A DNA stretch of 64,000 nt from positions 248,001 through 312,000 of the forward strand of contig NZ_JABFHG010000006.1 of the NCBI RefSeq assembly GCF_013112485.1, in the 5' to 3' direction. The notes beneath the pieces are model-generated. The model made no database searches and was not told where the DNA came from. It saw only the letters and a list, made by a program, of their open reading frames with translations. Shown piece by piece: positions 37,600 to 46,690 of this stretch. Position numbers and translations under genes: made by a program. The stretch's first letter is position 1, and every line of letters begins with the position of its first letter. The stretch is from Roseicella sp. DB1501. Its GTDB lineage: Bacteria; Pseudomonadota; Alphaproteobacteria; Acetobacterales; Acetobacteraceae.

Positions 37600-38028
37600 C
37601 TATTCCGGCACCATCTCGCCGGAGCCGCCGAACTCCGCCGGGAAGTCCTTCAGCTTCGGCAGCCCGTCCTTGATGCGGAGCACCGCCTCGCCGTAGTTGA
37701 CATGCACCGCCGGCTCGAAGGGCATGTCCGGGATGGTGGCGGAGAAGACGTCCACCATGTTGAGCGGCGGATGGCGCGCCATGAGGTGGCCGCCGCAGAG
37801 CTTGCAGTACTGCCGGTGGCTCATCTCGGTCTTGGAGAAGGTGGCGACATGCTCCTCGCCCTTCGTCACCTTTACCGCCTCGGGCGGCCAGAGGCTGAAC
37901 GCATTCACCGGGCCGCCCGACCAGGATCGGCAGGACCGGCAATGGCAATAGCCCATGGCGTTGGGGGCGCCGCTCACCGTGATCTCGACGGCGCCGCAGA
38001 AACAGGCGCCGTTATAGCTTCCGCTCAT
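37600..38028 (-). CDS. GFA/CENP-V family zinc-binding protein
   Basis: A 142-residue protein of the glutathione-dependent formaldehyde-activating (GFA)-like family. CFCGAV, CHCRSCRSWSG and YCKLCGGHL supply the conserved zinc-binding cysteines. Most family members have no proven activity, and no formaldehyde-oxidation genes are adjacent, so the role is open. It stands alone on the minus strand. Confidence 0.87.
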   Translation of the reverse strand: MSGSYNGACFCGAVEITVSGAPNAMGYCHCRSCRSWSGGPVNAFSLWPPEAVKVTKGEEHVATFSKTEMSHRQYCKLCGGHLMARHPPLNMVDVFSATIPDMPFEPAVHVNYGEAVLRIKDGLPKLKDFPAEFGGSGEMVPE

Positions 38029-38122
38029 GCTTGGTCTTCCTCCCTTGCTCGCCCCGGCGGGGGCAGCCTAGGCCACCCCGCCGCGATGGACCATGCCGCC
38101 ATGGCATGATGCGCTCCGTGGC

Positions 38123-39454
38123 TCAGCCGCCGCGCGCTTCCTGGAAGGCGACGCCCTGGCCGCGCGGCGCGCCGATCACCTCATCCTCGCGCATCGCCAC
38201 CTTGCCGCGCAGGATGGCCATCACCGGCCAGCCGGTGCAGCGATGCCCGGCGAAGGGCGTCCAGCCGCAGGGCGAGACGATCCAGCTCTCCTCGATGACC
38301 CGCTGCTTCTTCATGTCGACCAGCGTGAAATCGGCGTCGTAGCCGGCGGCGAGCCGCCCCTTGCCGGTCACGCCATAGACCCGCGCCGGCCCGGCGCACA
38401 TCAGGTCGGCGAGGCGGGAGAGGGAGAGTCGCCCGGCGCTGACATGGTCGAGCATCAGCGGCACGATGGTCTGCACGCCGGTCAGCCCCGCCGCGCAATC
38501 CGGCCAGGGCCGCTCCTTCGCCGCGCGGCTGTGCGGCGCGTGGTCGGAGCCCACCACATCCACCGTGCCGTCGGCGACCGCCGCCCAGGCCGCCTTCAGG
38601 TGCCGCTCGTCGCGGATCGGCGGGTTCATCACGGCATAGCCGCCGAGCCGGTCATAGGCCTCGTCGGTCTGGGTGAGGTGGTTGAGCAGCACCTCGACGG
38701 TCGCGACGTCGCGGAACTCCTTGAGGTAGTCGAGCTCCTCCGCGGTGCTGACGTGCAGGATATGCGCCGGGCGGCCGGTGCGCCGCGCCAGCGCCATCAG
38801 CCGCCGCGTGCCGAGGAAGGCGCATTCCACGTCGCGCCAGACCATGTGGTTGCGGTGCGGCATGCCGGAGGTGAATTGCGGCTTGCGCTCCTGCAGCCGG
38901 TATTCGTCCTCGGAATGGTAGCAGATGCGCCGCCGGCCGCCGCGCATCACCCGCTCCAGGCTCGCATCATCCTCGACCAGCAGGTCGCCGGTGCTGCTGC
39001 CGGCGAAGACCTTCACCGCGCAGACATTCGGCTGCAGCTCGAGCGCGGCGAGCTCCGCGATGTTCTTCTTGCTGGCGCCGACATAGAGGCCGACATCGAC
39101 CCAGGCGCGCCCTTCCAGATAGCCGCGCTTCCAGTCCAGCCGCTCGCGGTCGGTGATGCTGGGCGCGGTGTTCGGCATGTCGAAGACCGCGGTGAGGCCG
39201 CCGAGCAGCGCCCCCTTGGTGCCGTGCGAGAGATCCTCAACCGCCGGGTCGCCCGGATCGCGCAGATGCACATGCGCGTCGATCAGGCCCGGCAGCACGT
39301 GCAGGCCGCGGCAATCCACCTCATTGGCCGCCTTGTCCAGGCGCAGGTCGCCGAGGGCCGCGATCCGCCCCTCCCGCACGCCGACATCGGTGGTCTCGAC
39401 GCCCCAGGGCAGCACGCAGGCGCCGCCGCGCAGGATGAGATCGTAGCTGGTCAT
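38123..39454 (-). CDS. pyrC: Dihydroorotase (class I)
   Basis: A 443-residue zinc amidohydrolase closing the pyrimidine ring. DAHVHLRDPG holds the first two metal His, YVGASKKNI and CYHSEDEYR follow, and HILHVST and VGSDHAPH complete the metal site. This is the class I type also seen in PyrC2/allantoinase relatives, so a hydantoinase-like role cannot be fully excluded. The ATG at 39454 fixes the standard start MTSYDLILRGG. No pyrB is adjacent. Confidence 0.87.
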   Translation of the reverse strand: MTSYDLILRGGACVLPWGVETTDVGVREGRIAALGDLRLDKAANEVDCRGLHVLPGLIDAHVHLRDPGDPAVEDLSHGTKGALLGGLTAVFDMPNTAPSITDRERLDWKRGYLEGRAWVDVGLYVGASKKNIAELAALELQPNVCAVKVFAGSSTGDLLVEDDASLERVMRGGRRRICYHSEDEYRLQERKPQFTSGMPHRNHMVWRDVECAFLGTRRLMALARRTGRPAHILHVSTAEELDYLKEFRDVATVEVLLNHLTQTDEAYDRLGGYAVMNPPIRDERHLKAAWAAVADGTVDVVGSDHAPHSRAAKERPWPDCAAGLTGVQTIVPLMLDHVSAGRLSLSRLADLMCAGPARVYGVTGKGRLAAGYDADFTLVDMKKQRVIEESWIVSPCGWTPFAGHRCTGWPVMAILRGKVAMREDEVIGAPRGQGVAFQEARGG

Positions 39455-39509
39455 GGGGCGGGGATCCTCCTTGGGGCCGGGTGCGGCAGCACCTATACTC
39501 CGCCTCGCC

Positions 39510-40010
39510 ATGCCCGACGATTCCGGCCTCCGCGACCGCGATTGATATGCCTGGACCCAGGACCAGTCCGCCCGGTTGCGCGCCTGGCCGGAGCTGCTTC
39601 GCCCCAACGGCCTGGACGTGAAGGAGATCGCGGAGGAGATAGAGAGCGCGAGGACGTCCGATCGCCGGGCGATCATCTCCTACCTTCGGCTGATCATCCT
39701 CCATGCCTTGAAGATCGAATTCCACCCGGCCGCAGCCTCCCGCCTGCACTGGATGGTTGAGATCGGAGGCTTCCGCGCGGAGCTGGGCCGGCTCTTCGAG
39801 GACAGCCCCAGCCTCTTCGCCCAGCGGGACGCGCTGTTCCTCAAGGCGTGGCAGGATGCGCGCCGCGAGCTTGGCCGGGCGCTGGCGCTGGAGGCGCCCG
39901 AGGCCGCCCGCCACTTCGCCGCCGCGATCGGCCCCGATGCCCCACCCCGCTACGAGCTGGACCGCCAGATCCTGAACGAGGACTGGCTTCCTGCCCCGCC
40001 GGCGCCCTGA
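39510..40010 (+). pseudogene. DUF29 family protein interrupted by an in-frame TGA
   Basis: From the ATG at 39510 eleven codons lead to TGA (39543-39545), and the same frame continues with YAWTQDQSARLR, the family's N-terminal motif, then AEEIESARTSDRRAI, LHALKIEFHP and AWQDARREL to 40010. DUF29 proteins usually have D-aromatic-YAWT, so the TGA replaces a conserved codon, most simply TGG. A restart at TTG 39576 would give 144 residues lacking the YAWT motif. Function of DUF29 is unknown. Divergent from pyrC by 55 bases. Confidence 0.7.
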
Positions 40011-40028
40011 CCGCGCCGGGCGCAGCCC

Positions 40029-41801
40029 TCAGCGCGCCGCCAGCACCTCGAACACGTCGCCTTCCGGTCGCCGCCCCTCGATGTGCCGGCGATGCCAGAG
40101 CGCGTAGAACAGCAGGTGCCAGGCGGCGAAGCCGCGATGCTTCTCGCCGCCGGCATGGCGGAAGAGCGAGGCCACGCGATCCGGCCGGGCGATCTCGGCG
40201 ACGCCCGGCTGCGCCGCGACCAGCGGCCCCAGCCGGTCGCCGACCCGCTCGATCCAGGCGCCGACCGGCACGGTGAAGCCCTGCTTCGGCTTGAAGGGCT
40301 CGGCCGCCGGCAGATGCCTGGCCAGCCACTGCCGCAGCAGCCACTTGCCGGTATGGCCCTGCACCTTCAGCGCATCCGGCAGGCGGAAGGCGGCCGCGGC
40401 GATGCCAGTATCGAGCAACGGCGTCCGCCCCTCGACGCCATGCGCCATCAGGCAGCGGTCGAGCTTGATGAGAAGATCGTTCGGCAGCCAGTCCGCCACG
40501 TCCAGCGCCTGCGCCGCCTGCAGCCGGGTGCGGCCCGCGCTCGCCGCCGCCGCCTCGGCCGCCACGATGCCGTCGCGCCAGCCGGTCGGGGCGGCGCGCA
40601 GGACATCGACGCGGTCGAAGCAGCCATGGGCGCGCGGCGCCTTGCCGCCCAGCCACCAGGGCTTCATGGCGGCGCGGTAGCGGCCATAGCCGCCGAAGAG
40701 CTCGTCGCCGCCCTCGCCCGAGAGCACCACCTTCACCTCCTCCCGCGCCCGCCGCGCCAGGAACCAGGTGGGGATGATGGCGTAATCGGCCGCCGGGTCG
40801 TCCATGGCGGCGACGATCTCCGGCAGGTGGCGCCAGACATCCTGCTCGGTGACCGCGACGGTGACGTGCCGCGCCCCCGTCGCCCGCGCCAGCGCCGCCG
40901 CCTGCGCCCGCTCGTCCGCTGCGCCGGGCACGTCGAAGCCGGCGGTGAAGGCGAGCACCGGGGAGGTTCCCCCCTTGGCATTCAGCCGCGCCATCATCGC
41001 CAGCACCGTGGCGCTGTCGATGCCGCCCGAGAGGAACATGCCATAGGGCACGTCGCTGCGCTGGTGCAGCGCCACGCTTTCCTCCAGCGCCATGTCGAGC
41101 CGCGCCAGCGCCGCCTCGCCGCTGATGACCTCCGGCCCGCCTTCCGGCAGCGCCGGGCGCAGGCGGCGCTCGGCGACGGCGCCATCGGCGATCACCACCG
41201 TCTCGCCGGGCAGGATGCGCGAGATCCCCTCGAAGATCGTCTCCGCGCCGGTGGTGAATTGCAGCTGCAGCAGCTCGGCCCGCGCCGCCGCGCGCACCCG
41301 GGGCGGCACCAGGCCGGCGGCGATCAGCGCCTGTGGCTCGGAGGCGAAGGCGATGCCGCCCGGCACCTCCGCCACGTAGAGCGGCTTGATGCCGAAGGGG
41401 TCGCGCGCCAGCACCACCTGCCGGGCGGCGCGATCGGCCAGGGCGATGGCGTACATGCCGCGCAGCTTGTCGGCGAAGGCGATGCCGTCGCGCCGCCAGA
41501 GATGCAGCGGCGGCTCGCAATCGCTGCCGGTGGCGCAGCGGAGCTGGTTGGCCTCGCGCAGCTCGCGGTAATTGTAGACCTCGCCATTGCCGACCAGCGC
41601 CGCCGGCCCGGCGAAGAGCGGCTGGTCGCCGGTGACGAGATCGATGATGGCGAGCCGCGTATGCGCCAGCGCCACGGGGCCGACCACGTGATGCCCGGCA
41701 CCGTCCGGCCCGCGATGCGCCAGCGCCCGCGTCAGCGCGTCCAGCGTCGCGCCGTCGGGCGTCAGCCCCTGTCGCAGCGCGAGGCCCGCCAGGCCGCACA
41801 T
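40029..41801 (-). CDS. asnB: Glutamine-hydrolysing asparagine synthase family protein
   Basis: A 590-residue AsnB-type enzyme. The N-terminal glutaminase begins MCGLAGLAL with catalytic Cys2 exposed after Met removal, and has GNGEVYNYRELR. The synthase half has FLSGGIDSATV (PP-loop) and VVLSGEGGDELFGGYGRY. It is the last gene of a five-gene run with four glycosyltransferases, overlapping the preceding stop by one base. That setting suggests amidation of a sugar or uronic acid in a surface glycan instead of, or besides, free asparagine synthesis. Confidence 0.9.
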   Translation of the reverse strand: MCGLAGLALRQGLTPDGATLDALTRALAHRGPDGAGHHVVGPVALAHTRLAIIDLVTGDQPLFAGPAALVGNGEVYNYRELREANQLRCATGSDCEPPLHLWRRDGIAFADKLRGMYAIALADRAARQVVLARDPFGIKPLYVAEVPGGIAFASEPQALIAAGLVPPRVRAAARAELLQLQFTTGAETIFEGISRILPGETVVIADGAVAERRLRPALPEGGPEVISGEAALARLDMALEESVALHQRSDVPYGMFLSGGIDSATVLAMMARLNAKGGTSPVLAFTAGFDVPGAADERAQAAALARATGARHVTVAVTEQDVWRHLPEIVAAMDDPAADYAIIPTWFLARRAREEVKVVLSGEGGDELFGGYGRYRAAMKPWWLGGKAPRAHGCFDRVDVLRAAPTGWRDGIVAAEAAAASAGRTRLQAAQALDVADWLPNDLLIKLDRCLMAHGVEGRTPLLDTGIAAAAFRLPDALKVQGHTGKWLLRQWLARHLPAAEPFKPKQGFTVPVGAWIERVGDRLGPLVAAQPGVAEIARPDRVASLFRHAGGEKHRGFAAWHLLFYALWHRRHIEGRRPEGDVFEVLAAR

Positions 41802-42910
41802 CAGCCGCGCCCTCCGGCGAGAACGCCCGCCGGGGCGACCTCGCGCAGGAAGGCGTGCCAGCGCGCCAGCACCGGCGCCTCGGCATGCGCCCGCTCGAAT
41901 TCCACGCGCCCGGCCGCGGCGAGCTGCGCGGCGCGGCCGGGATCGGCCAGCAGCCCGGCAATGGCGACGGCGAGCGGCGCCGGCTCCTCCTTCGGGACCA
42001 GCAGCCCGGTCTCGCCTTCGCGGATCAGCTCCACCGGCCCCTGCGCCGCGGCGGCGACCACCGGTCGCGCCGCCGACCAGGCTTCCAGCACCACATTGCC
42101 CAGCGGCTCGTGCCGCGAAGGGCAGACGAAGACATCGCAGGCGGCGAGCAGCGCACCGGTATCCTGCCGCCAGCCGAGGAAGGCGGTGCGGTCGGCGACG
42201 CCGAGCTCGCGCGCCAGCCGCTCCAGCGCCGCGCGCTCCGGCCCCTCGCCGGCCAACGAGAGATGCACGCCCGGCAGCAGCGCCAGCGCGCGCAGCAGCA
42301 CGTCGAAGCCCTTGTTCACATGCAGCCGGCCGAGCGCCAGCAGCCGCGGCATGCCAGCCGGCGCGGGCAGCGCCGCCGGCGCCAGCCCGGCGAAGTCATG
42401 CGCGAAATTCGGCACGACATGCGCCCGCTCCGCCGGCCAGCCCTGACGGATGAACCAGTCGCGGAGATCGCGGGTATTGCCGACCAGATGATCGCATCCC
42501 CGATAGTATTTCAGGTCGTAATAGCCGCCGAGCCGCCCCACCAGGGTCCAGGGCGCGCCGCCGCGCTTGATGCGGCCGGCGAAGCGGCTGGCACGGCTCG
42601 CCCAGGACACCACCACCTCCGGGCCGAAGCCGGCCAGCAAGGCGCGCAGCCGCGGCCCGGTCCGCAGGTCGAAATAGCCGCCGAATTCCAACTCCTCCGG
42701 CGGCAATCCACCGGCGCGCAGCCGGGCGGCGCGGCCCGGCTCCTGGCGGATCACCGCCAGCACCTCCTCGCCCGCCGCATGTTGCGCCAGGGTCAGCCGC
42801 TCGTAGAAGGCCTCGGCGCCGCCCATGGCGGCGCCGCCCATCACATGCGCGAGGCGCAGCGGCCGGTCGGCCAGGCGCGCCGGCGCCGCTGCCGGCAGGT
42901 CAAGGCTCAT
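41801..42910 (-). CDS. Glycosyltransferase family 4 (first of two)
   Basis: A 369-residue GT4 retaining glycosyltransferase. The acceptor half begins LRLAHVMGGAAMGGAEAFYERL. The nucleotide-sugar half has LLALGRLHVNKGFDVLLRAL, LAGEGPERAAL, FLGWRQDT and VFVCPSRHEPLGNVVLEAWSA, with the E-x7-E motif. The ATG overlaps the previous gene by four bases and its stop overlaps asnB by one. It is likely to add a sugar to a surface glycan core. Confidence 0.88.
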   Translation of the reverse strand: MSLDLPAAAPARLADRPLRLAHVMGGAAMGGAEAFYERLTLAQHAAGEEVLAVIRQEPGRAARLRAGGLPPEELEFGGYFDLRTGPRLRALLAGFGPEVVVSWASRASRFAGRIKRGGAPWTLVGRLGGYYDLKYYRGCDHLVGNTRDLRDWFIRQGWPAERAHVVPNFAHDFAGLAPAALPAPAGMPRLLALGRLHVNKGFDVLLRALALLPGVHLSLAGEGPERAALERLARELGVADRTAFLGWRQDTGALLAACDVFVCPSRHEPLGNVVLEAWSAARPVVAAAAQGPVELIREGETGLLVPKEEPAPLAVAIAGLLADPGRAAQLAAAGRVEFERAHAEAPVLARWHAFLREVAPAGVLAGGRG

Positions 42911-43923
42911 GCCAGCGCCTCGAACCGGGCGGCGACCTCGTCCCAGGAGGGGCCGGGGCCGCCGGCCAGGGCGGCGCGGTGCATGGCGGACCAGGCGGCA
43001 TCCTCGGTGAGGAGACGGATGGCGGCCGCGGCAAAACCCGCGTCGTCGCGGGCCACCAGGCCGGTCTCGCCATCCCGGATGCGCTCCGCCACGGCGCCGA
43101 GCGGCGTGACGACGGCCGGCAGGCCCATCGCCTGCGCCTCGGCCAGCGCCAGGCAGAAGGTCTCGCCGGTATCGCCGCGATAGAGCATGAGCCGGGCCTC
43201 GCGGAAGCGCGCCGCCAGAGCAGGGCGCGGAAGGGGGTCGAAGATCCGCACGCCAGCATCGGCCAGCGCGGCGGCACGGGCCAGCACCGGCGCGGCACGG
43301 GCCGCGAGGCGGGCGTCGCCGCCATAGGTGGCGGCGCCGGTATAGAGGTGCAACTCCGCCTCCGGCACGGCGGGGCGAATCCGTGCCGCCCAGAGATCGA
43401 GCAGCCAATTGAGGCCACGCCGGGGATTGGAGGCGAAGATAGCGATGGGCGGCCCGGGCGGCCGGGGCGCCGCGCCGGCATCGAAGGGTGGCGCCAGGGC
43501 GAGCGGGATCTCCACCGGGCGCAGCGGGGGCCAATGGCCGAGGCTGGCGGAATGGCTGGGCCCGAGCGTCACCACCCGCGGCCAGTGGGCGAGCAGGGGC
43601 AGGATGTTGCGCAGCTTGCGCAGATAGCCCGCCGGATTGTGCAGCCAAAGCACCCGGCGGCCGCGCGGCAGCCAGCGGAACAGCCGCGGCGAGCGGTTGG
43701 CGATGACCAGCGCCGCCGGCGCGCCGCCGCGCGCGAGGGGCGACCAGGCGAGGCCGCCTTGGCAGGCCGCCGGCTCATGCCCGGCGCGCAGCTCGAGTTG
43801 GTGGCCGCGCCGGCGGAAGGCCTCGGCGAGCAGGGCGAAGGCGGTCTCGACGCCGCCGACCGGACGCTCGGCCAGAACCGCGGGCCCGAGGCGCGGCCCG
43901 TCCGTCGCCATGACGATGCGCAT
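42907..43923 (-). CDS. Glycosyltransferase family 4-like (second)
   Basis: A 338-residue GT-B protein. ERPVGGVETAFALLAEAFRR is the acceptor-domain start, and FASNPRRGLNWLLDLW, LMLYRGDTGETFCLALAEAQ and GLPAVVTPLGAVAERIRDGE form the donor-binding half. It overlaps the GT2 gene by one base and the next GT4 gene by four. It is more divergent than its neighbour; sugar and acceptor are unknown. Confidence 0.85.
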   Translation of the reverse strand: MRIVMATDGPRLGPAVLAERPVGGVETAFALLAEAFRRRGHQLELRAGHEPAACQGGLAWSPLARGGAPAALVIANRSPRLFRWLPRGRRVLWLHNPAGYLRKLRNILPLLAHWPRVVTLGPSHSASLGHWPPLRPVEIPLALAPPFDAGAAPRPPGPPIAIFASNPRRGLNWLLDLWAARIRPAVPEAELHLYTGAATYGGDARLAARAAPVLARAAALADAGVRIFDPLPRPALAARFREARLMLYRGDTGETFCLALAEAQAMGLPAVVTPLGAVAERIRDGETGLVARDDAGFAAAAIRLLTEDAAWSAMHRAALAGGPGPSWDEVAARFEALA

Positions 43924-44708
43924 CAGCGCGGCGCCGCCGGGTGGTGCCGCTCCGGCTCCAGCCGCGCCTTGAGATGCGAGAGCAGCGGAAAGAGCCCGGC
44001 GCAGAGCGCGATCAGCAGCCCCCAGCCGCCCTCCCGATAGCCCTTGCGCCGGACATAGCAGAGGAAGATGCGCGACAGGCAGCGCCGGACATTGTCCGGC
44101 AGGGAGCCGATCCTCCCCGCCGCCAGCAGGTCGGCCGCCTTCGCCGAGGAATAGCGGTCGAGCCGCCGCAGCATGTCGGAGATGTCGCGGTCCACCTCGT
44201 GCCGGATGCCATGGGCGGTGAGGCGCTCGCCCTCGGTCCCATTCCAGTCGAGGCCGGGATGCACCCGCTGGCCGCGCCAGCGCTTGGCGCCCTTGCGGAA
44301 CAGGATGGGCTTCAGCGTGGTGCCGAAGCTGCCGCCCCAGCCATGCAGGATCAGCCGGTCGCCCACATAGTTGTCGATCCGCACCCGGTGAAAGCCATGC
44401 GCCGAGCGGGTGATCAGGGCGCGGATATCGGCCCAGAGCTCGGGCGGCACCCGCTCATCGGCATCGACCTCGAGGATCCAGTCGCCGCTGCAGGCCGCGA
44501 TGCCGGCATTGCGGCGCTCGCCCTCCAGCTCCCAGCCGCCCTCCAGCACCCGCGCGCCATGGGCGCGGGCGATTTCGGCGCTGCCGTCACTGCTGCGGTC
44601 GAGCACCACGACGATCTCATCCGCCGGGCGCAGCGTCGCCAGGCAGGCTGGCAGCCGCGCCGCCTCGTTCCGGGCGACCACCAGGGCCGAGAGCCGCGGC
44701 GGGCTCAT
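43923..44708 (-). CDS. Glycosyltransferase family 2 (WaaE/KdtX-like)
   Basis: A 261-residue GT2 enzyme. LSALVVARNEAARLPACL opens the GT-A fold, DEIVVVLDRSSDGSAEIA and ILEVDADERVPPEL (DxD-type metal site) follow. Length and the RWRGQRVHPGLD region resemble WaaE-type enzymes that add glucose to the lipopolysaccharide inner core. The C-terminal part has a hydrophobic stretch (GWGLLIALCAGLFPLL). It overlaps the GT9 gene by four bases. Confidence 0.88.
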   Translation of the reverse strand: MSPPRLSALVVARNEAARLPACLATLRPADEIVVVLDRSSDGSAEIARAHGARVLEGGWELEGERRNAGIAACSGDWILEVDADERVPPELWADIRALITRSAHGFHRVRIDNYVGDRLILHGWGGSFGTTLKPILFRKGAKRWRGQRVHPGLDWNGTEGERLTAHGIRHEVDRDISDMLRRLDRYSSAKAADLLAAGRIGSLPDNVRRCLSRIFLCYVRRKGYREGGWGLLIALCAGLFPLLSHLKARLEPERHHPAAPR

Positions 44709-45625
44709 GCCGGCACCTGGGCGGAGAGCAGGCGCTCGGCGGCGACCAGCGCCGCCTCCAGCGTCAGGCCCGGCATGCTGTCGAGGCCCGGGCTGTCCGG
44801 CGCCACCGCGGTTGCGACATGCCGGCCGGCCGGAGCGTATTCCTCGACGCGCGAGGGGCCGAAGAGGCCGAGCGTCGGCGTGCCGGTGGCGGCCGAGAGA
44901 TGCATCAGCCCGCTATCGTTGCCGACGAAGAGGGCGCAGCGCGCCAGCACCGCCGCCACCTCCGGCAGGGAGAGGGAGCCGACCAGATCCACCGCGCGGT
45001 CGCCGAGCGCCGCCAGCACCGGCGCCGCCATGGCGCGCTCCTGCGGCCCCGGCCCGCCGAGGATGGCGGCGCGGGCGCCGGCCAGGGGCGCGCCGGGCGC
45101 CGTCAGCGCCCGGAAGAGGGCGGTGAAGCGCTCTGCCGGCCAGACCTTGCGGTCCCAGTTGGCGGTGGGCCCGAGGGCAATCCAGCGGCCTTCCCCCGGC
45201 AGCAGCGTCGCCGCCCGCGCCCGGTCCGCGGCATTGAACCAGGCGACCGGCAGGGGCGGCGGATCCAGCCTGAGCAGGGCGCCGAGATGCGCCAGCCGAT
45301 GGCCCGGCTGCCGCCCGCCGCGCAGCACGTAACGGCGGCGGGCCCGCACGGTCCAGGCGAAGGCGGAGCCCCGCAGATCGACCAGGATGTCCCAGCGCTG
45401 GCCCGCCACGGCGCGCCACAGCTCCAGCCAGTGCAGGCGGTACCGGCGCTTGGTCAGCACGATGGTCCAGGCCCGGTTGGGCATGCGCGCGAAGACCCCC
45501 TCGGCCACCGGGCCGCAGGCCACGACCAGCTTGGCCTGCGGATAGGTCCGGATCAGGTGGTCCAGCAGCCCGGTCGAGAGGACCGCGTCGCCGATCCGGG
45601 TGGAGGAGATGAAGAGGATTCGCAC
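44705..45625 (-). CDS. Glycosyltransferase family 9 (heptosyltransferase-like)
   Basis: A 306-residue GT9 protein of the WaaC/WaaF/WaaQ type. ILFISSTRIGDAVLSTGLLDHL is the standard start, followed by RWIALGPTANWDRKVWPAERF, and CALFVGNDSGLMHLSAATGTPTLGLFGPS at the donor site (given here in parts of the family motif: GNDSGLMH). It likely transfers heptose or a related sugar to lipid A core. GTG start. First gene of the five-gene unit. Confidence 0.88.
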   Translation of the reverse strand: MRILFISSTRIGDAVLSTGLLDHLIRTYPQAKLVVACGPVAEGVFARMPNRAWTIVLTKRRYRLHWLELWRAVAGQRWDILVDLRGSAFAWTVRARRRYVLRGGRQPGHRLAHLGALLRLDPPPLPVAWFNAADRARAATLLPGEGRWIALGPTANWDRKVWPAERFTALFRALTAPGAPLAGARAAILGGPGPQERAMAAPVLAALGDRAVDLVGSLSLPEVAAVLARCALFVGNDSGLMHLSAATGTPTLGLFGPSRVEEYAPAGRHVATAVAPDSPGLDSMPGLTLEAALVAAERLLSAQVPA

Positions 45626-45691
45626 GGCACGGCGGCTGTAGCACGTCCCGGCGGGAAGGGCGCCTCCCGCTGCCCGGCCGATGGCGGGCGG

Positions 45692-45729
45692 CTACAGCGG
45701 ATTGCGTTCACGCCCTCCCGCGATCCGCC
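45692..45729 (+). repeat. Short intergenic repeat family 3, shortened copy d
   Basis: TACAGCGGATTGCGTTCA followed by CGCCCTCCCGCGATCCGC. The first part also occurs at 9113-9130 and the second in all family 3 copies, so two mobile modules appear joined. It lies in the 204-base spacer between the GT9 gene and ygfZ. Confidence 0.55.
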
Positions 45730-45829
45730 TTGCGAAAATTCGCCCCGCGAGCGCGGCGGGGCAATCCCAGGGGGGCGGGACGCGGCGCGGACGGTTGCAG
45801 CGGCGCATCCTCCGGCCCACCTTCTTCGC

Positions 45830-46678
45830 ATGCCGATTGCAGTCCTGCCCGAGCGGGGCGTGGTGGAGGTGGCCGGCGAGGATCGCGTCGCCTTCCTCCA
45901 GGGCCTCGTCTCCAACGATGTCGCCGACGCCGTTCCCGGCACCGCCGTCTTCGCCGCCCTGCTCTCGCCGCAGGGCAAGTGGCTGGCCGATTTCTTCATC
46001 CTCGCCGCCGATGACCGGCTGCTGCTCGATTGCGAGCGCACCCAGGCGCCGATGCTGGCGCAGAAGCTCTCCCGCTTCCGCCTGCGGTCGCGGGTGACGG
46101 TGCGCGATGCCTCGGAGGCCTTTGCGGTGCATGTTGGCTGGGGCGGCGCGCCGCTGCCCACGGGCCCGGGCGTGATCGCCGCACCCGATCCCCGCCTGCC
46201 GGAAGCCGGCTGGCGGGCGCTGGCCCCGGCGCCGCTGGCCGGGGCGGAAGCCAGGCCGGAGGACTGGGACCGCCACCGGCTGGCGCTCGGCCTGCCGGAG
46301 GGCAGCCGCGATCTGGTCACCGAGCAGACCGTGCTGCTGGAGGCCGGCTTCGACGAGCTGCACGGCGTCTCCTGGACCAAGGGCTGCTACATGGGCCAGG
46401 AGCTGACGGCCCGCACCCGCTACCGCGGCCTGCTGAAGCGGCGGCTCGTCCCGGTCCGGATAACAGGCCCCCTGCCCGCGCCCGGCACGCCGGTGACGGC
46501 GGGAGCGGCGGCGGGCGGGGCCGAGCTCGGCGAGATGCGGTCGGGCCGCGACGGGCTGGGGATCGCGCAGCTGCGGCTCGAGGCGCTGGACGGCCGACCC
46601 CTGCAGTGCGGCGAGGCCCGGCTGGAGCCCTGCATCCCGGCCTGGATGGCGCTGCCGGAGCGCGCTGCGGCCGGCTGA
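45830..46678 (+). CDS. ygfZ: YgfZ/GcvT-domain folate-binding Fe-S assembly protein
   Basis: A 282-residue protein of the YgfZ/IBA57 family, which helps build or repair certain Fe-S enzymes with tetrahydrofolate. The diagnostic motif KGCYMGQELTAR is at about residues 184-195, and FLQGLVSNDV and FDELHGVSWTKG are present. The ATG at 45830 gives MPIAVLPERGVVEVAG, a normal start; the open frame upstream of it overlaps the divergent GT9 gene and is not real. Confidence 0.92.
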   Translation: MPIAVLPERGVVEVAGEDRVAFLQGLVSNDVADAVPGTAVFAALLSPQGKWLADFFILAADDRLLLDCERTQAPMLAQKLSRFRLRSRVTVRDASEAFAVHVGWGGAPLPTGPGVIAAPDPRLPEAGWRALAPAPLAGAEARPEDWDRHRLALGLPEGSRDLVTEQTVLLEAGFDELHGVSWTKGCYMGQELTARTRYRGLLKRRLVPVRITGPLPAPGTPVTAGAAAGGAELGEMRSGRDGLGIAQLRLEALDGRPLQCGEARLEPCIPAWMALPERAAAG

Positions 46679-46690
46679 TCCGGCCCATCG

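Noticed and set aside
33966-39545. UGA read as tryptophan, suggested by two in-frame TGA codons
   Set aside because: Most intact genes here end with TGA (fabD, dapF, pheS, etfB, ctpA and many more), so UGA is a normal stop in this organism.
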